This document shows, one piece after another, positions 1 to 10,317 of a DNA stretch of 64,000 bases. Position 1 is the stretch's first letter. Each line of letters starts with the position of its first letter. The notes beneath the pieces are model-generated. The model had not been told where the DNA came from and made no database searches. It was given only the letters and a program-made list of their open reading frames with translations. Origin of the DNA: Anthostomella pinea (taxonomy: Eukaryota; Ascomycota; Sordariomycetes; Xylariales; Xylariaceae); the NCBI GenBank assembly GCA_963556695.1, contig CAUWAG010000004.1, forward strand, positions 1,612,001 through 1,676,000, given 5' to 3'. The translations under genes were made by a program, and so were the position numbers.

Positions 1-880
1 AGGCTAGATAGTCTTTCATAGCGTATGGTTTCTCCTCCTATTGTGTTTCACCTCAGGCTATTAATAAAGTGTGAAAGGTGAAATGCAGAAGAAAGAGGGG
101 GCAGGATCACACCTACCTCCGAGCCTCCATTCCAAGGTGACACCCGATCAGATCATCAGGGGAGTTGCGCCTACATGCGGGGGCTAAAGCTTCCCGAGCC
201 CCCCTGCTTAGTGGCTACTATAATAAGCTTATCAGCTTGCTTGGCAGGTCTCTTATCAGACAATCTGCTTTCAAGCCACAGCCTACAGGTCGCCACCTGA
301 TTGATAGTGAGGCTGCATTCGATGTCTATCTGCACGCAAGTCACTTGCGCTGAAGCAGGGACGGCGGTCTCTTGACACTTCGACCCCAAAGATATCACAC
401 CTCATCGTCACACATGTCGTCTTCAAGTGCCGTTGCTGACACCTTCACGACACCCGTGCCGCAATGCAGCCTCATGTATCATGCCTGTGAAGCAAAATGC
501 TATCACCGGCCCCCAAATCCAGCCATTGCGCAACCTGCAATTTGCAGACTCGCGCTCCCGCAGCCAGCAGGATGCCAGGATCCATCACCTCCATGTTGGA
601 TCGCCAACCCGGCTGTGTTCGTTTCGGCGAGTGTGCCTTGCCATCCATCCGATCTCCATGCACGGCATGCCTGATTGGGCCCAGCTGCGCCGCTTGGTAC
701 GCGGATGGCTATGAATAAAGACGTGATGTGTCCCGGCCCGGCTCTCGTCATGTTCCATCTCTTTCCACCGTACATGTGCGCCCGGGAACCACACGTACCA
801 AGCTGTTGGGTCAGGCCGTGAAGGAAAATCGTTGAGTCGGCAATACCGAATGCTCATAATTCACCAACGAGACAGTCGCA
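1..880. other. Left-edge intergenic sequence, no supported gene
   Basis: Short open frames overlap here on both strands, but none has a recognisable domain, splice structure or credible codon bias. The last 100 bases are probably the promoter and leader of the gene starting at 881. Confidence 0.5.
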
Positions 881-1814
881 ATGCCCTCCTTCGCATGTCC
901 CGACTATTACGAATGCCTCCAGGCCCATGGCGGCAACGAGGATGAATGTGTGAAGCACGATCTTTGCCACGGCAAAGGAAACCATAGCCACCTACCAGAA
1001 GTCTCTTCATCTTCTTCTTCGTCGACTTCCTCTTCTTCTACATCATCATATTCGTCGCCTTCATCCTTGTCGCCTTCATCGTCGTCGACTTCACCGACGC
1101 CAGCCACCGCCTCTATTCTCGACCCCACCCAGGCACCCGGCAGCAGCTATGACAATACGGCCACGACGTCAGGGCCCTCGACCGTGTCTTCGCACCAACC
1201 TCATATCCCTCCTTGGACCATTGCCTTGATCATCGGGGCCGGACTTCACGTTTTGGCATTCTTTGTGTCGCTCTTCATCTTCTGCGCAAAGGGTAAGCCC
1301 TGTCCCACTACTATGCTCACTATAACCGCGCAGTACAAGACAGTACTAACACGCAACCTCAGAGCGGCGAAGACACCATGAAACGGGCGAGAAGCCAAGC
1401 TACACCCGCGCCCTCAAACGCGCCGTCGTTGCCGCGACGGGCATTGCTGTAATCGCCTGGCTCGTCAACAAACTGCGCCCGAAGCCCAAGGGGCAGGTCG
1501 AGGACGACGCATACAAGCAGATCGAGGTGTATGTCACGCACAAAGAGGCAAACGTCGAAAAGCACCAGCCCCCGGAATATGAGGTGCACAGGGCGCCGTC
1601 GGTGGCTGCTGTACAGCGGAGCGTCTCCGTGATCTCGTCACTGTCGGCGCAAAGTCGACGCAGTCAGGAGCGTTACTCGACGAGGTTGGAGCCGAGCCCA
1701 GTCTCGGATACGCCTTCGCCATTTCGGATGCCAGAGCGCCCGCCTGGCGTACAGATGAGGGCTTTGGGTACGGACGTGCGCCATGGTTGGGAGCGAGGAC
1801 CGAGGGATGGGTGA
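881..1814 (+). CDS. Hypothetical two-TM membrane protein, Ser/Thr-rich, 2 exons
   Basis: I do not recognise the family. Exon 1 is 881-1292 and exon 2 is 1363-1814. The 70-nt intron has a GTAAGC donor, a TACTAAC branch point and a CAG acceptor, and the spliced frame gives 287 aa. The N-terminus has four cysteines in a symmetric C-x5-C-x10-C-x5-C pattern (C6, C12, C23, C29) without a clear signal peptide. Residues 41-105 are almost entirely Ser/Thr/Pro, typical of an O-glycosylated or disordered stalk. A strong hydrophobic helix lies at about 112-135 and a second at about 157-173, followed by a basic and polar tail of about 110 residues. I infer a small membrane protein with an exposed Ser-rich stalk. 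The intron falls just after the first helix, so an unspliced transcript would end soon after it. Confidence 0.7.
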
Positions 1815-2325
1815 TGGGATTGGCCGAAGAAAGCTGATGTCGCTTCTTGGAAATGGTACCCCGGAAAGGGGACTCACGGGAAGTGTTGTGTATACTCACG
1901 CCTTAGGGGGCGAATTGCAAGTCTCTTTGGGCTCAGCACCCCAACTCACAACGATGATTCGCCTAGTACCCGGTTTCCTCAACTGATACTCGGTGACTCA
2001 CGCGATGATCACTGCTCGGGGAAACGCAAAGTGATCTTGATTGTCACATGGGATGATCATCGATACAAAGACCTATGCTAATACTGTGATGTAACGAGGA
2101 CATACAGTCGCAAAACAGTGACTTGTGAGTATACGGGCGGCATCACTGGCGAGGGACGAATGATACTTCTGAGGTACTCACAGGCATATAAGTAATGGAT
2201 AGAGACTCCATGTGGTCAGCGGTTCCAATGCAGCACGCACTTCATCGACACCTACGCAGAAGGCACCACGACTCGCAGCTCAGTATTCCACACCGGCACA
2301 GACTTGTTTCTCGTGCACCTTGATC
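1815..2325. other. Intergenic, no supported gene
   Basis: This lies between the two-TM gene and the basic hypothetical gene. I see no RNA gene or element ends. It is presumably a 3' UTR plus a promoter. Confidence 0.4.
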
Positions 2326-3274
2326 ATGTTTGGCCGCGCCCATAATCGAGGCCGGAAGGAATCCAAGCCTCCACACAAATCCAAAAATCGAAGCAAGCCT
2401 AAGAATCGCAGCAGATCCATGCCTCCAAGCAAACCAAAGCATCGAAGCAAAGATCGCGGCCACCACAGTGACCCTTCACATCAACGACGCCGTGATCCTT
2501 CACGTCAGCCACACCGCGGTGCTTCGCGTCAGCCATACCGTGAACAGAACTCCGATAGTGAAGAGGACTCCGATCATGCTTATGATCAATCGAAATCCAA
2601 ACATGAGCAAGGCACGAGCACCAACTTATCCTTCGATCAAAAATGGGCTACCCGGTTCCAAGTCTATGACAAACAACTATGCTTTTACGATCAGCACAAG
2701 AAAGTAATTGCTAAATCCGTTGGCGCGATACTCGACCCCGACAAGACCACCACCATCGAATCAGTATTCCACCTCGACCTACGCCCCGTCACGCTGGCAC
2801 GCGATATGACGGTCGTCCGAATCCCAAATGACCTGTCCGAGATCAACGAGATGCTCGGTGCGCCTTCCATCTTCGCACTCGAGATCAGAGTTGGGGTCCC
2901 CCAGTGCGGCGCAGACGAGCGCTTCGATATCATCGTGTCTCGCATCGTCGAGCAGCTTTTTAGGAGTGATGAAGAAGGTAGGCCCCCTCAGCGAGGCCAG
3001 CGTGAATGCCCTTCGTGCCTGCGCCTTGGCATTCGTTCAGGCGGATGACGATGGTAAGACGATCTCAAGAAGATGGGTCTCGCCTGGGGCTGTGTTCCTG
3101 CCCACCAACGAGAGGATTACCAATGCCATTGGAGACTGGCGTAGAACCTACCGCTTTCACAAAGTTGGCGACCGGGACGGTTTCAGGGATTGGGTTGACA
3201 GCTGGGGAGTTTATGAACATGAGGTGGGCGGCCGTGGTAGAGACCGGAAGGGAAAGGGGGTTGATCAGGGTTAG
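2326..3274 (+). CDS. Hypothetical basic protein, exon structure uncertain
   Basis: Not a family I recognise. The first ATG at 2326 opens a frame whose first roughly 100 residues are rich in Lys, Arg, Ser and Pro (KSKNRSKPKNRSRS-type repeats, then an acidic SDSEEDSD patch). A globular-looking segment follows (KWATRFQVYDKQLCFYDQHK, then FDIIVSRIVEQLF near 2930-2960). In that frame the ORF ends at 3048. Coding quality appears to continue in the +1 frame from about 2975 to 3274, with segments such as VNALRACALAFVQ and NERITNAIGDWRRTYRFHKV. Simple GT-AG introns near 2980 do not join the two parts in frame, so either there is an intron I cannot place or a 1-nt frameshift has broken the gene. The charged N-terminus suggests a nucleic-acid-associated protein, but that is weak inference. 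Confidence 0.45.
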
Positions 3275-3754
3275 AGATGAAGGGACAGGATGTCTCTCAC
3301 CCACTCAACTTCAAAAGATCAAGAGGCCTGGAGGATGTTGGGGTATAGACAGCTTGTCTTTAGTGATTAGTATGAATCACAAGTGTGTTGGACGATGAGG
3401 CGAGTTTGTGGAATGTACTCAACCCAACCACATTCTCGATTGATAACTTTCACTTGGGCGAGTTGTGCTCTTCTACCCTCAAGAATCTGCGTAACCCACC
3501 GTGAGGCTAATTGCAAAAGGGCCTTTTAGAAGGCATGAGGACTAATCAGACTTCACAGTATTAAAAGAACCAGGTTGGCACGTAGCCGTACTATGACCCC
3601 GAACGCCGCAGCTCTGTTCTGTAATTAGCTGATACATGTGTATCTGGTGATGTTTTCTTACCAACCTGTGATTCCATTCTTATACCAACTACCACTGGTC
3701 GTCCACTCAACAGGCAGCGTATTACGGCCTAGCCGATAACCATGAATGGGTTGA
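3275..3754. other. Intergenic, no supported gene
   Basis: This is 3' sequence of two convergent genes. No feature is supported. Confidence 0.4.
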
Positions 3755-4168
3755 TCAATCCTCCGGGACAAAATCGCCACATTCCACCTCCCACTCGTTG
3801 AACTGGGGGTCCCAATCCTCGCATTTCTCGTCCTCGTCGACCCAGAGGCCATCGTCCTTGGCGTCTTCCCAGAAATGAACGGCGCACTCCCCGCCTAGAC
3901 GAGCCCAAACATTTTTAGGCCATTTCTCATCGCCCGCGTCGCTGCCGGAGCCTGCGTCACTCCCGTGATCTGAAACCAGTGAGGGAGGTGAGTCTGGTCC
4001 TGGGGTTTCTTCGTGATCGTCGGAGCTATGCTATTACGAGATCTCGAGCGGCGCCCAGGCACTGGAGCCGGCTCCTGATTTTACCCATGCGGTCTCCCCT
4101 CTGCAATGGTCGCCTTTGAAGACCTCGAAGGTCCACTCATTGGACTGCAGGTCGGCCGCGGCGAGGTA

Positions 4169-4231
4169 CCATCCCCCCCCACATCTCGTACACCCCCACA
4201 TCTCGTACAGCCAAACCCCACCAACACCACC
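4169..4231. repeat. Left terminal inverted repeat of the pogo-like element
   Basis: It matches the reverse complement of 6332-6394 with a few substitutions and one C-run length difference. It carries two copies of ACATCTCGTACA about 18 bp apart. Confidence 0.85.
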
Positions 4232-4320
4232 AAAACACCCCCTTATTCACCCACATGTAAAGAAAGTCATTCAGGTCAGAGAAATTCAGCAAATTTATCA
4301 TTCGAGAGCGCAGAAGCTGT

Positions 4321-6089
4321 TCATTCGTAATATCTAGTGGGCGCCCGAATGGACCGCCCCGAACGGGTCTGCCTAGGCTCCTGTATGGCCTCCAAAGCGG
4401 CCTCTTCAGCCGAGTCTTCGTCTTCTTCTTCTTCTTCCTCGTCATCATTAACCACAACGTCTGGTACATTCGCAGAGGCACCAGGGGTGATTTTACTACC
4501 CGTACTTAGTACCTCCGTGACTGTTCTGAACTTCTTGTTAAGATTAGGGATCTTCTGGCGCTTCTTTGGCCGTAGCTGCTCCAGTTCAGCCTTCAGGGCC
4601 TTGATCTTCCTGTCCTTGATAACAAGGTCGGTCTCCTTAGCCTCGAACGCAGTGGCTATCTTCCTGTACTTCAGCCGGGTGCCAGGAGACTTATTTTTGC
4701 CGAAATTCATGATCTGGCGGCTCGTAGTAGGGGTCCGTTGGTCCTCTGGTTCAGAGCTTTCAGGGGTCTCAGGCTCAGGGGTTTTCTGCTTCTCTTCCTG
4801 GATTTCTGGATGCGCTAAGCACTTCCTGCAGCTGATAGGATAATATCCAGTTGTTCTGAAGCCAGAGAGGATATTTGCCTTAATAAAAGCAGCAGTTCTG
4901 GCCTGGCTATAGCACCGAATGAAGTTGATCTTATTAACAGGCGAGGCATCCATCAAAGAATTTAGCTGAGAGAGGAATTTCTGGTAGTGAGCCTTCAAGG
5001 CGTTGTAGGGCCCGTTATCTAGGGGTTGTATGCCGTGACTAGTGTGCGCAGGAAGAAACAGAGTAATATATTGGCGAAATAACAAATGGTCATGAATTCG
5101 TCCTTATAATACGCGTTAACCCATATTAAGTCAGGAAGAAATAGAGAAAGTCTATATAAAATAAGGAAAAATCATATACGTATGGAGGTGTGGCTACCAT
5201 GGCCATCTAGTATCAAAAGAACAGACTCAGCCTGATCTTCTCCTCGTATCTTGTCTACCTGCGGGATAAAGACATCTTTTAGCCACTGGCAGGCTATGTT
5301 ATTCGAATTCCAGCCATTTTCTGAGCATATGTAATACCAATTGGCGGTCTTTTAAAACTCCTCAATGAACCACTGGGCCTGGAGGTCCTTCCCCTTGAAG
5401 ATAATACCTGGTTTGAGGATTTTTCTAATTGCAGAGATGGCCTCGATAAAGGAGGTCCAGCTACGGCTCTGGGGGCTTTTTAAGAAGGCCTTCTTAGTAA
5501 CAGAATTACTTAAAACCAGAGAATCGATGCCTATAAAGCTAATTAGAATTTCTACGGATTTAAAGGGGTAATTATAGTCACCAAAACCCGCCATGATGCC
5601 GCCCTTATCGACATTATACGTGTTTTCTGGCTTGACCCAGCCGTAATCCTCTAGGATTTCAAAGAACCAGTTAACTGCCTTCGGCGTGAAGCCCTTAAAG
5701 CGCGCTGATTCCATCCTTTTGCCAACTTTGGTCTTTATTTATGGGTTGCGGCGCTTAAAGCTGGTCATGAAGTGGTCTCTAAGGGGGCCTGAATTTCCGT
5801 TCTTTCTCAACACCTTTACGATGATCTCACGCACCAGGGAGTGCGAAGGGGCTAGTCCTAGCTTCTCTTGACGCAAAATTCAGTTGACTATAGTGCTTTC
5901 TTGAGCAAGAGAAAGTCTTTGTTGGTATATATGGCCTTCGCCTTTTGAGGGCTTGCTGTTAAGTCGGTCAGAGAGCGTTGTGACAGGGACGCCGTGTTTC
6001 TGAGCGCTTTTTTGCAGCGAAAGGCCCTCATCCGTGATATCTAAGATGGCATTCGCCATCTGATCCTCCGTATACGGTTTGGGAGGCAT
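4321..6089 (-). pseudogene. Fot1/pogo-type transposase, inactivated
   Basis: The minus-strand frame opens with MPPKPYTEDQMANAILDI, a Psq/CENP-B-like helix-turn-helix N-terminus. It then carries a DDE-type catalytic core: YNVDKGGIMAG near 5600, LLILDGHGSHTS near 5200, and LPAHTSHGIQPLDNGPYNAL near 5020. A charged coiled-coil and acidic C-terminus end at 4321. In-frame stops lie at 5882-5880 (TGA), 5741-5739 (TAA) and 5354-5352 (TAA). An apparent 77-nt intron at 5179-5103, with a GT donor, CTGAC branch point and AG acceptor, restores frame between the DGHGSH and HTSHGIQPLD blocks, so the frame break there is probably splicing and not mutation. Domain order is normal for the family, but the three stops make it non-functional as it stands. 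Confidence 0.85.
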
Positions 6090-6331
6090 TCTAGGCGGCT
6101 ATACGATGCTGCGGTGCATACAGAACAAGGCTTCAGACGAGGCTCCAGCACCCGAAAATCTCTATTCGGGGTAAGAAACGCGGGGTAATAGACAGCCAAT
6201 CACGTACGCTGCGCGGGGTAAATTCTATATTGAATTCTACCTTAAGATCAGGGCTATCTAGTGCACTAAATACATTCTGAACAGCTTCAATATTGGGCTG
6301 AAAGCGTATAAGTGAACATATAGGGTTTAGG

Positions 6332-6394
6332 TGGTGGTGGTGGGGTTTTGCTGTACGAGATGTGGGGGTGTCCGAGATGTAGGGGGGGGGATGG
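6332..6394. repeat. Right terminal inverted repeat of the pogo-like element
   Basis: This is the partner of 4169-4231. It ends at GGGATGG next to the TA target duplication at 6395-6396. Confidence 0.85.
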
Positions 6395-6417
6395 TATGAG
6401 AGGCGAAGGGAGGCCAT

Positions 6418-7150
6418 CTTAGCTTGTTTGGCTGATGTGTAGCTCTTGTGCAATGTGTCGTCTTGTGGGGTGTGGGTGTTCGGGGGATGTTCAGTTGATG
6501 TAGTGTGTGCTTGCGTCGAAGAAGAAACGACAAGAGGCAGAAAGTCGTAAAGGACCTTTTCTAGTCTAACAGCTACATGCAGGATCCTCATATACACTCT
6601 GATGGCATGGTCTTGTCGTGGGTAGAAGCGAAGGATCAGAACCCGCTGCCTGTTTTTCAGCCCAGCCCGTCGCCACAATGACGCCCGGCTTGCCTCCTCC
6701 TAACGGGGTTCACCCCGTGTCGGACACACCGGTTTTCCACCAAGTCCGCAAAGGAATCCAGAATTATCCTTTCTCGGGTCGAGCCTCTGTGTAAGCGCAT
6801 GATTGGTGGCCAGTAGGAGTTGGTCTCTAAATATAGGATCACTGGCTTTTCATCGGCCGTTCCGCTCACCCCACTTCTTGCAGGAAACCGTCCCTGCATG
6901 TTCTAAGCACATCACCAGTAGAGTGGGTAAACTCCACGGCCCAAGGAAGGCCCAATACGAAGATGGATAATGTACGGTATGCCCCATCATGCCGCAAAGA
7001 AAAGCTTGCTCGCTTCGACAGATCTGTCATTATATAACGTGAAATGTCAACCGCCATTGCAACCGCAACCAACTATTCTCCAACACATTCGGTCAACCAA
7101 CATACACTCTACTGAAATCCCAGGTCTTCACCCACATAACGCCATTCACC
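6418..7150. other. Promoter region between a split gene and a secreted-type gene
   Basis: 6418-6800 reads on the minus strand as the upstream region of the transposon-split gene, and the right half is upstream of the gene at 7151. No other gene is supported. Confidence 0.45.
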
Positions 7151-7776
7151 ATGCGATTCAACACCTTTGCCGCGACTCTCCTCGGCCTCTCGAGCGTCAC
7201 CGTCATATGCGCCCTCAGCTTCCCTAGATCTCCGCAAGGAGACACAGTCCCACCTAAGCTTTCGACTCGCTTTGACACCAAGCTCGCAGACCGCCATACT
7301 GAAGGACTTGATTTCGCGGCGCAGGGCCTGCAGAAAAAGGACGACAAGATAAAAGGGTCGAAAGCACTAGAGGAAGGCCAGGTGTTAAACACAAAGCATA
7401 GCGTTGAGGTCAAAGCGGATAAAGTTGAGACTTCCGGCGATGATATGAAGATCGAAAAAGATGCCCAGGTCCCCAAGTTGCTGGAAAGCTTTGCCGCAAA
7501 GCTCGGCATCGTCGACGGCAGAGGAGTCAACACCATGGCGGCGATAGGCGGTTTGTCCAGTAAGACCCCTCACAATACCAAAATCTCCAATTGATTGGAA
7601 CTGTCCAAGTGGGGTGCTTATTACGGACGCGGAGGCTTGGAATACCATCCTGCAGGCCATGTACCTGAGGGTGCTAGATGAGAAGAAGGATGTCGAAGTC
7701 ACATTCGAGGTAGATGACTCCTATCAGATGCATTTCCAAATGCAGACCAAGTTCGATGAAAACAGGTGGCTCTAGA
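7151..7776 (+). CDS. Small secreted-type protein, frame break or unplaced intron
   Basis: The start at 7151 is preceded by a CACC-like context and opens MRFNTFAATLLGLSSVTVIC, a convincing signal peptide. A Lys/Asp/Glu-rich polar segment follows. I do not recognise a family. The starting frame ends at 7594, but strong coding quality resumes in the +1 frame from about 7560 (IDWNCPSGVLITDAEAWNTI and on to FDENRWL) with a stop at 7774-7776. One intron solution (about 7469-7548, GTCCCC donor, GATAG acceptor) joins the frames but has weak sites. A single-base frameshift is the alternative. If intact, the product would be a small secreted protein of roughly 180-200 residues. An effector role cannot be judged from sequence alone. 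Confidence 0.55.
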
Positions 7777-9132
7777 CTAAAAGGTCACTGGTTGCTGAGG
7801 CCATCAATACATGGCCTCATCGCACACTTGAGGCTGCGTTCGGTCTTACAGCAAATCGGGGTCGTTTGGAGATAGTGGCGGAATATAGGGACCATGATGA
7901 TGAGATCGCTATCGTGAGATAATCCGACATCAGCGAATGGAGATTAGAATCGAAACAGTGCAAGACACCGTGTTTACATAATCGTCCACTATCACCGTTG
8001 TCATTCACTAGATAAGAGGTTCTCTCAGCACTTGCAAAAGATTCTTCCAGTATATCCTGTAATAGTTTGGGTACCTCGGCATCAACCAGGGGGAGGGTGG
8101 GTCGCGACGCCCAAGTAAAGCCTGCATATCTTGACCCAGCGACCGAAAGTTCTCATGTAACATCTTATCGAGCTACATCACACTGGCGCGTAGCTGGCAT
8201 AGCTGAGTGGGCCAAAGTGTTGCGAGTCAATCAGCAGCAAACGACCCCGAATCAGATCCCAAGGAACCCTAGCCGTTCTACTTCAAGCATGTACATTGTG
8301 TTAAACAGCGTGTATTATGGTTGATCTGGTTGATAACGTGTATTCTGGTGATTCTGATTTGAGTGTTGTGTCTCTGTGAAAATCCTTCTGTGGGCTAGGT
8401 GGCCTAAAAATGCCCTATTGGCCTTGTTGGTGCACTGCCACCTCCCTGAACGCCACGGTGGATTGTGCGCCATTCAACACATTGTCCCTCCGGTCCACAA
8501 GTGTCAGAAGTAGACTTTTGTAGCCCCCGGTTGATGCTAATTGAAGCTCCGTTCCACACCGTCTGCAGTGAGCACACATGTGGCTCATTGGCTCAGGAGG
8601 GCTTGGATAGTTCCCTAATGGCAATCAGCTGATGCTGCTTAGAGAAATGAGTCAGTTTTAGTATTGAGGTTTATGTTTATATTGAAACAATTTACTTCTC
8701 AAGCATGAAAGCTTGCTTTACGCTAGACTATGGCTAAAGAGGTGACAAGCTGTGAGATTTCAAACCGTTCTAGATTTAAAGGGAAGAGAAGAGAAGAAGA
8801 TCTCTGGGGAGAAGCCCCCATCTATGTGTACAGGTGTGCCATCAGGGTGACCAGATAATTATATGATGATGATTACATCTGAATGTCCGGAAAGTATAAG
8901 CCCATTAGCGCATTCAGCCCCGAAAGCTTAAGCCTCGTATGATATCCAACACAAGCATATAGGCATACTAGAGAAAACAAGGCTTTTGATTGCTTGTAAC
9001 TTTACCTAACAGATACGCATAAGATAGAGGCATAGTATTAAGAATGAAGAGAGCTGAAGTACTAATGCACTGACTTTTACTCCGATAAACTTTGGGGCTG
9101 CAGTCATATGGTATTGCTATACGTCGTTCGCT
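7777..9132. other. Gene-poor stretch before the solo LTRs
   Basis: Only short broken frames are present. Base composition shifts towards A/T after about 8640. It may include further eroded repeat sequence, but I could not define ends or coding remains. Confidence 0.4.
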
Positions 9133-9137
9133 ATGAG

Positions 9138-9305
9138 TGTCACGGGTACGTACCTAGGTACGTACCGTGCCACCCTATGTGTATATAACCAGGTCTGGAC
9201 CCCCAGCTACTTGTTTTCCTTCCTCTTCCTTCTTTAACAGCTACAATATACATTGGTCTACATATCAAGCTCTTCGGGTTCATCCCTTAGACCTTGTTCG
9301 TTACA
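9138..9305. mobile_element. Solo LTR, 168 bp, with 5-bp target duplication ATGAG
   Basis: The sequence begins TGTCACGGG and ends TTCGTTACA, the TG...CA ends of retrotransposon LTRs. It is flanked by identical ATGAG at 9133-9137 and 9306-9310. A TATA-like GTATATAACC lies near 9180. A 22-bp perfect palindrome covers 9145-9166. No internal retrotransposon coding is adjacent, so this is a solo LTR left by LTR-LTR recombination. Confidence 0.82.
9145..9166. repeat. 22-bp perfect palindrome in the short LTR
   Basis: The site reads GGTACGTACC, then TA, then GGTACGTACC, and is identical to its own reverse complement. It sits just inside the 5' end of the solo LTR, upstream of the TATA-like sequence, where U3 regulatory sites are expected. 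Confidence 0.8.
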
Positions 9306-9549
9306 ATGAGAGCTTAAGAAATGTCTGATATATGCCTGTAGATGATGAGCTTCCGAAACTTATTAAGACGAGGAGATGTTTGCATTCCGCCAGGCATATT
9401 GTCCCCCCTACATGCCATTGTGCCTTCACTGTAGCAGCGAAGGGTGGTAAATGCCCAGGAATAGAGCAACGCAGCTACTGGCACCCAGAAACCAACTAAC
9501 CGTCTGGGCAACACGGTTGTGACCCAGGCAATATTTCCCCGACTATCGC

Positions 9550-10095
9550 ATGTCATTCCATTTCGACTTTTCATACCAGACTCCGCAGCACGCACGGAAA
9601 TCACGAACGGCTGAGAATTGGAGACTTTCCAAAGACGGCCATGAATTGGCATCAAGATGGAGAGGACAGCGTCGGGCCCGCGGTTGCATCAGTCTATGCT
9701 CATTGGAAGGCTTAGCTTCTATGAACTTTGCACTGTATAATGAGCTGTTAACCGGCAAGGGAAAAGAACTGAGTAAGACTATTCTGCCTGGATGCATGGA
9801 GGAAGACGCGAAGCGAGAACTACTCCTTTCAATGGTCTCAAAAGGCCTAAGTGAAGCAGAGTACGAGCGTCGGTACAGACAAACTGTCGGAAAATTTAAA
9901 GCGAAAAGAAGCCCCAAGCCAATACTGAAATTTCCTTTACCCGGCTCTGGATCCATTATGATCCAGATCGGCGTCAACCTCAATCGATACTACGTATACA
10001 TGGTCAAAAACAAGGGACGTAAATATTACCGGGGTCAATACGAGGTTAGTTTTGAGATGACCCTAAAGGCTTTGCCCACCGCCGATCTTGCATAA
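9550..10095 (+). CDS. Orphan hypothetical ORF between two solo LTRs
   Basis: An uninterrupted 181-residue frame starts at the ATG at 9550. I do not recognise it. It is very basic overall, with a Lys/Arg-rich middle (YERRYRQTVGKFKAKRSPKP) and a C-terminal segment with several Tyr residues (NLNRYYVYMVKNKGRKYYRG). No signal peptide or membrane helix is visible. It lies between a 168-bp and a 518-bp solo LTR and is followed by very A/T-rich DNA, so it may be a fragment of a mobile element or a decayed gene instead of a host gene. The opposite strand also has a 146-aa open frame here, which lowers certainty about the coding strand. Confidence 0.35.
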   Translation: MSFHFDFSYQTPQHARKSRTAENWRLSKDGHELASRWRGQRRARGCISLCSLEGLASMNFALYNELLTGKGKELSKTILPGCMEEDAKRELLLSMVSKGLSEAEYERRYRQTVGKFKAKRSPKPILKFPLPGSGSIMIQIGVNLNRYYVYMVKNKGRKYYRGQYEVSFEMTLKALPTADLA

Positions 10096-10312
10096 TTAAA
10101 ATGATTAGGTTTTATAAACTAAAAGGTCTATTCGTATAACTTTCTTTTTATAAGTATAAACTTTGAAAGCGTTGTAATCGCGCAATCGATTTATTTTTAT
10201 ATTATTTTTATATTATTTTTACTATAATTTTACTATACCTTTATTTTTTTACCTTTAACGTTCATTTTATCGTATATAGTTTTCTTTTAACTTGTATAAT
10301 AGAGATAGAAAC
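10096..10312. other. Very A/T-rich tract
   Basis: Runs such as TATTTTTATATTATTTTTATA dominate. There is no coding. Such tracts beside repeats in ascomycetes often reflect RIP decay, but no duplicate copy is in the window to prove it. Confidence 0.5.
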
Positions 10313-10317
10313 CTCTA

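Larger units (their letters stand above)
4169..6394 (-). mobile_element. Fot1/pogo-like DNA transposon, full length, inactive
   Basis: A 2226-bp element bounded by imperfect terminal inverted repeats of about 60 bp (left 4169-4231, right about 6332-6394), both beginning CCAT followed by a run of C. It is flanked by TA dinucleotides (4167-4168 and 6395-6396), the target duplication of the Tc1/mariner-pogo superfamily. Inside each repeat the motif ACATCTCGTACA or a near match occurs twice, suggesting paired transposase-binding sites. The only coding content is a pogo-type transposase on the minus strand, with at least three in-frame stops. The ends are intact, so a related active transposase could in principle still recognise it. 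The insertion lies inside a host gene. Confidence 0.88.
3755..6417 (-). pseudogene. Small gene split by a transposon at codon 8
   Basis: Reading the minus strand, an ATG at 6417-6415 preceded by a plausible leader encodes MASLRLS and the first two bases of a TAC codon (6396-6395), where a transposon begins. Beyond the far element end, 4166 supplies the missing third base and the same frame runs on (LAAADLQSNEWTFEVFKGDH and so on) to a TGA at 3757-3755. The two parts (23 + 412 nt) total 435 nt, exactly 145 codons. Two adjacent nonsense codons, TAA and TAG at 4036-4031, interrupt the frame; CAA CAG changed by C-to-T would give exactly these. The rest is rich in Trp, Asp and Glu (for example VWARLGGECAVHFWEDAKDD). 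I do not recognise the family. The gene is inferred to be inactive from both the insertion and the stops. Confidence 0.75.

Noticed and set aside
4337..4843. 168-codon plus-strand frame of Ser-rich composition
   Set aside because: It is the antisense of the acidic C-terminus of the transposase.
8190..8290. TAGCTGAGTGG resembling a tRNA A-box
   Set aside because: No B-box or cloverleaf follows.
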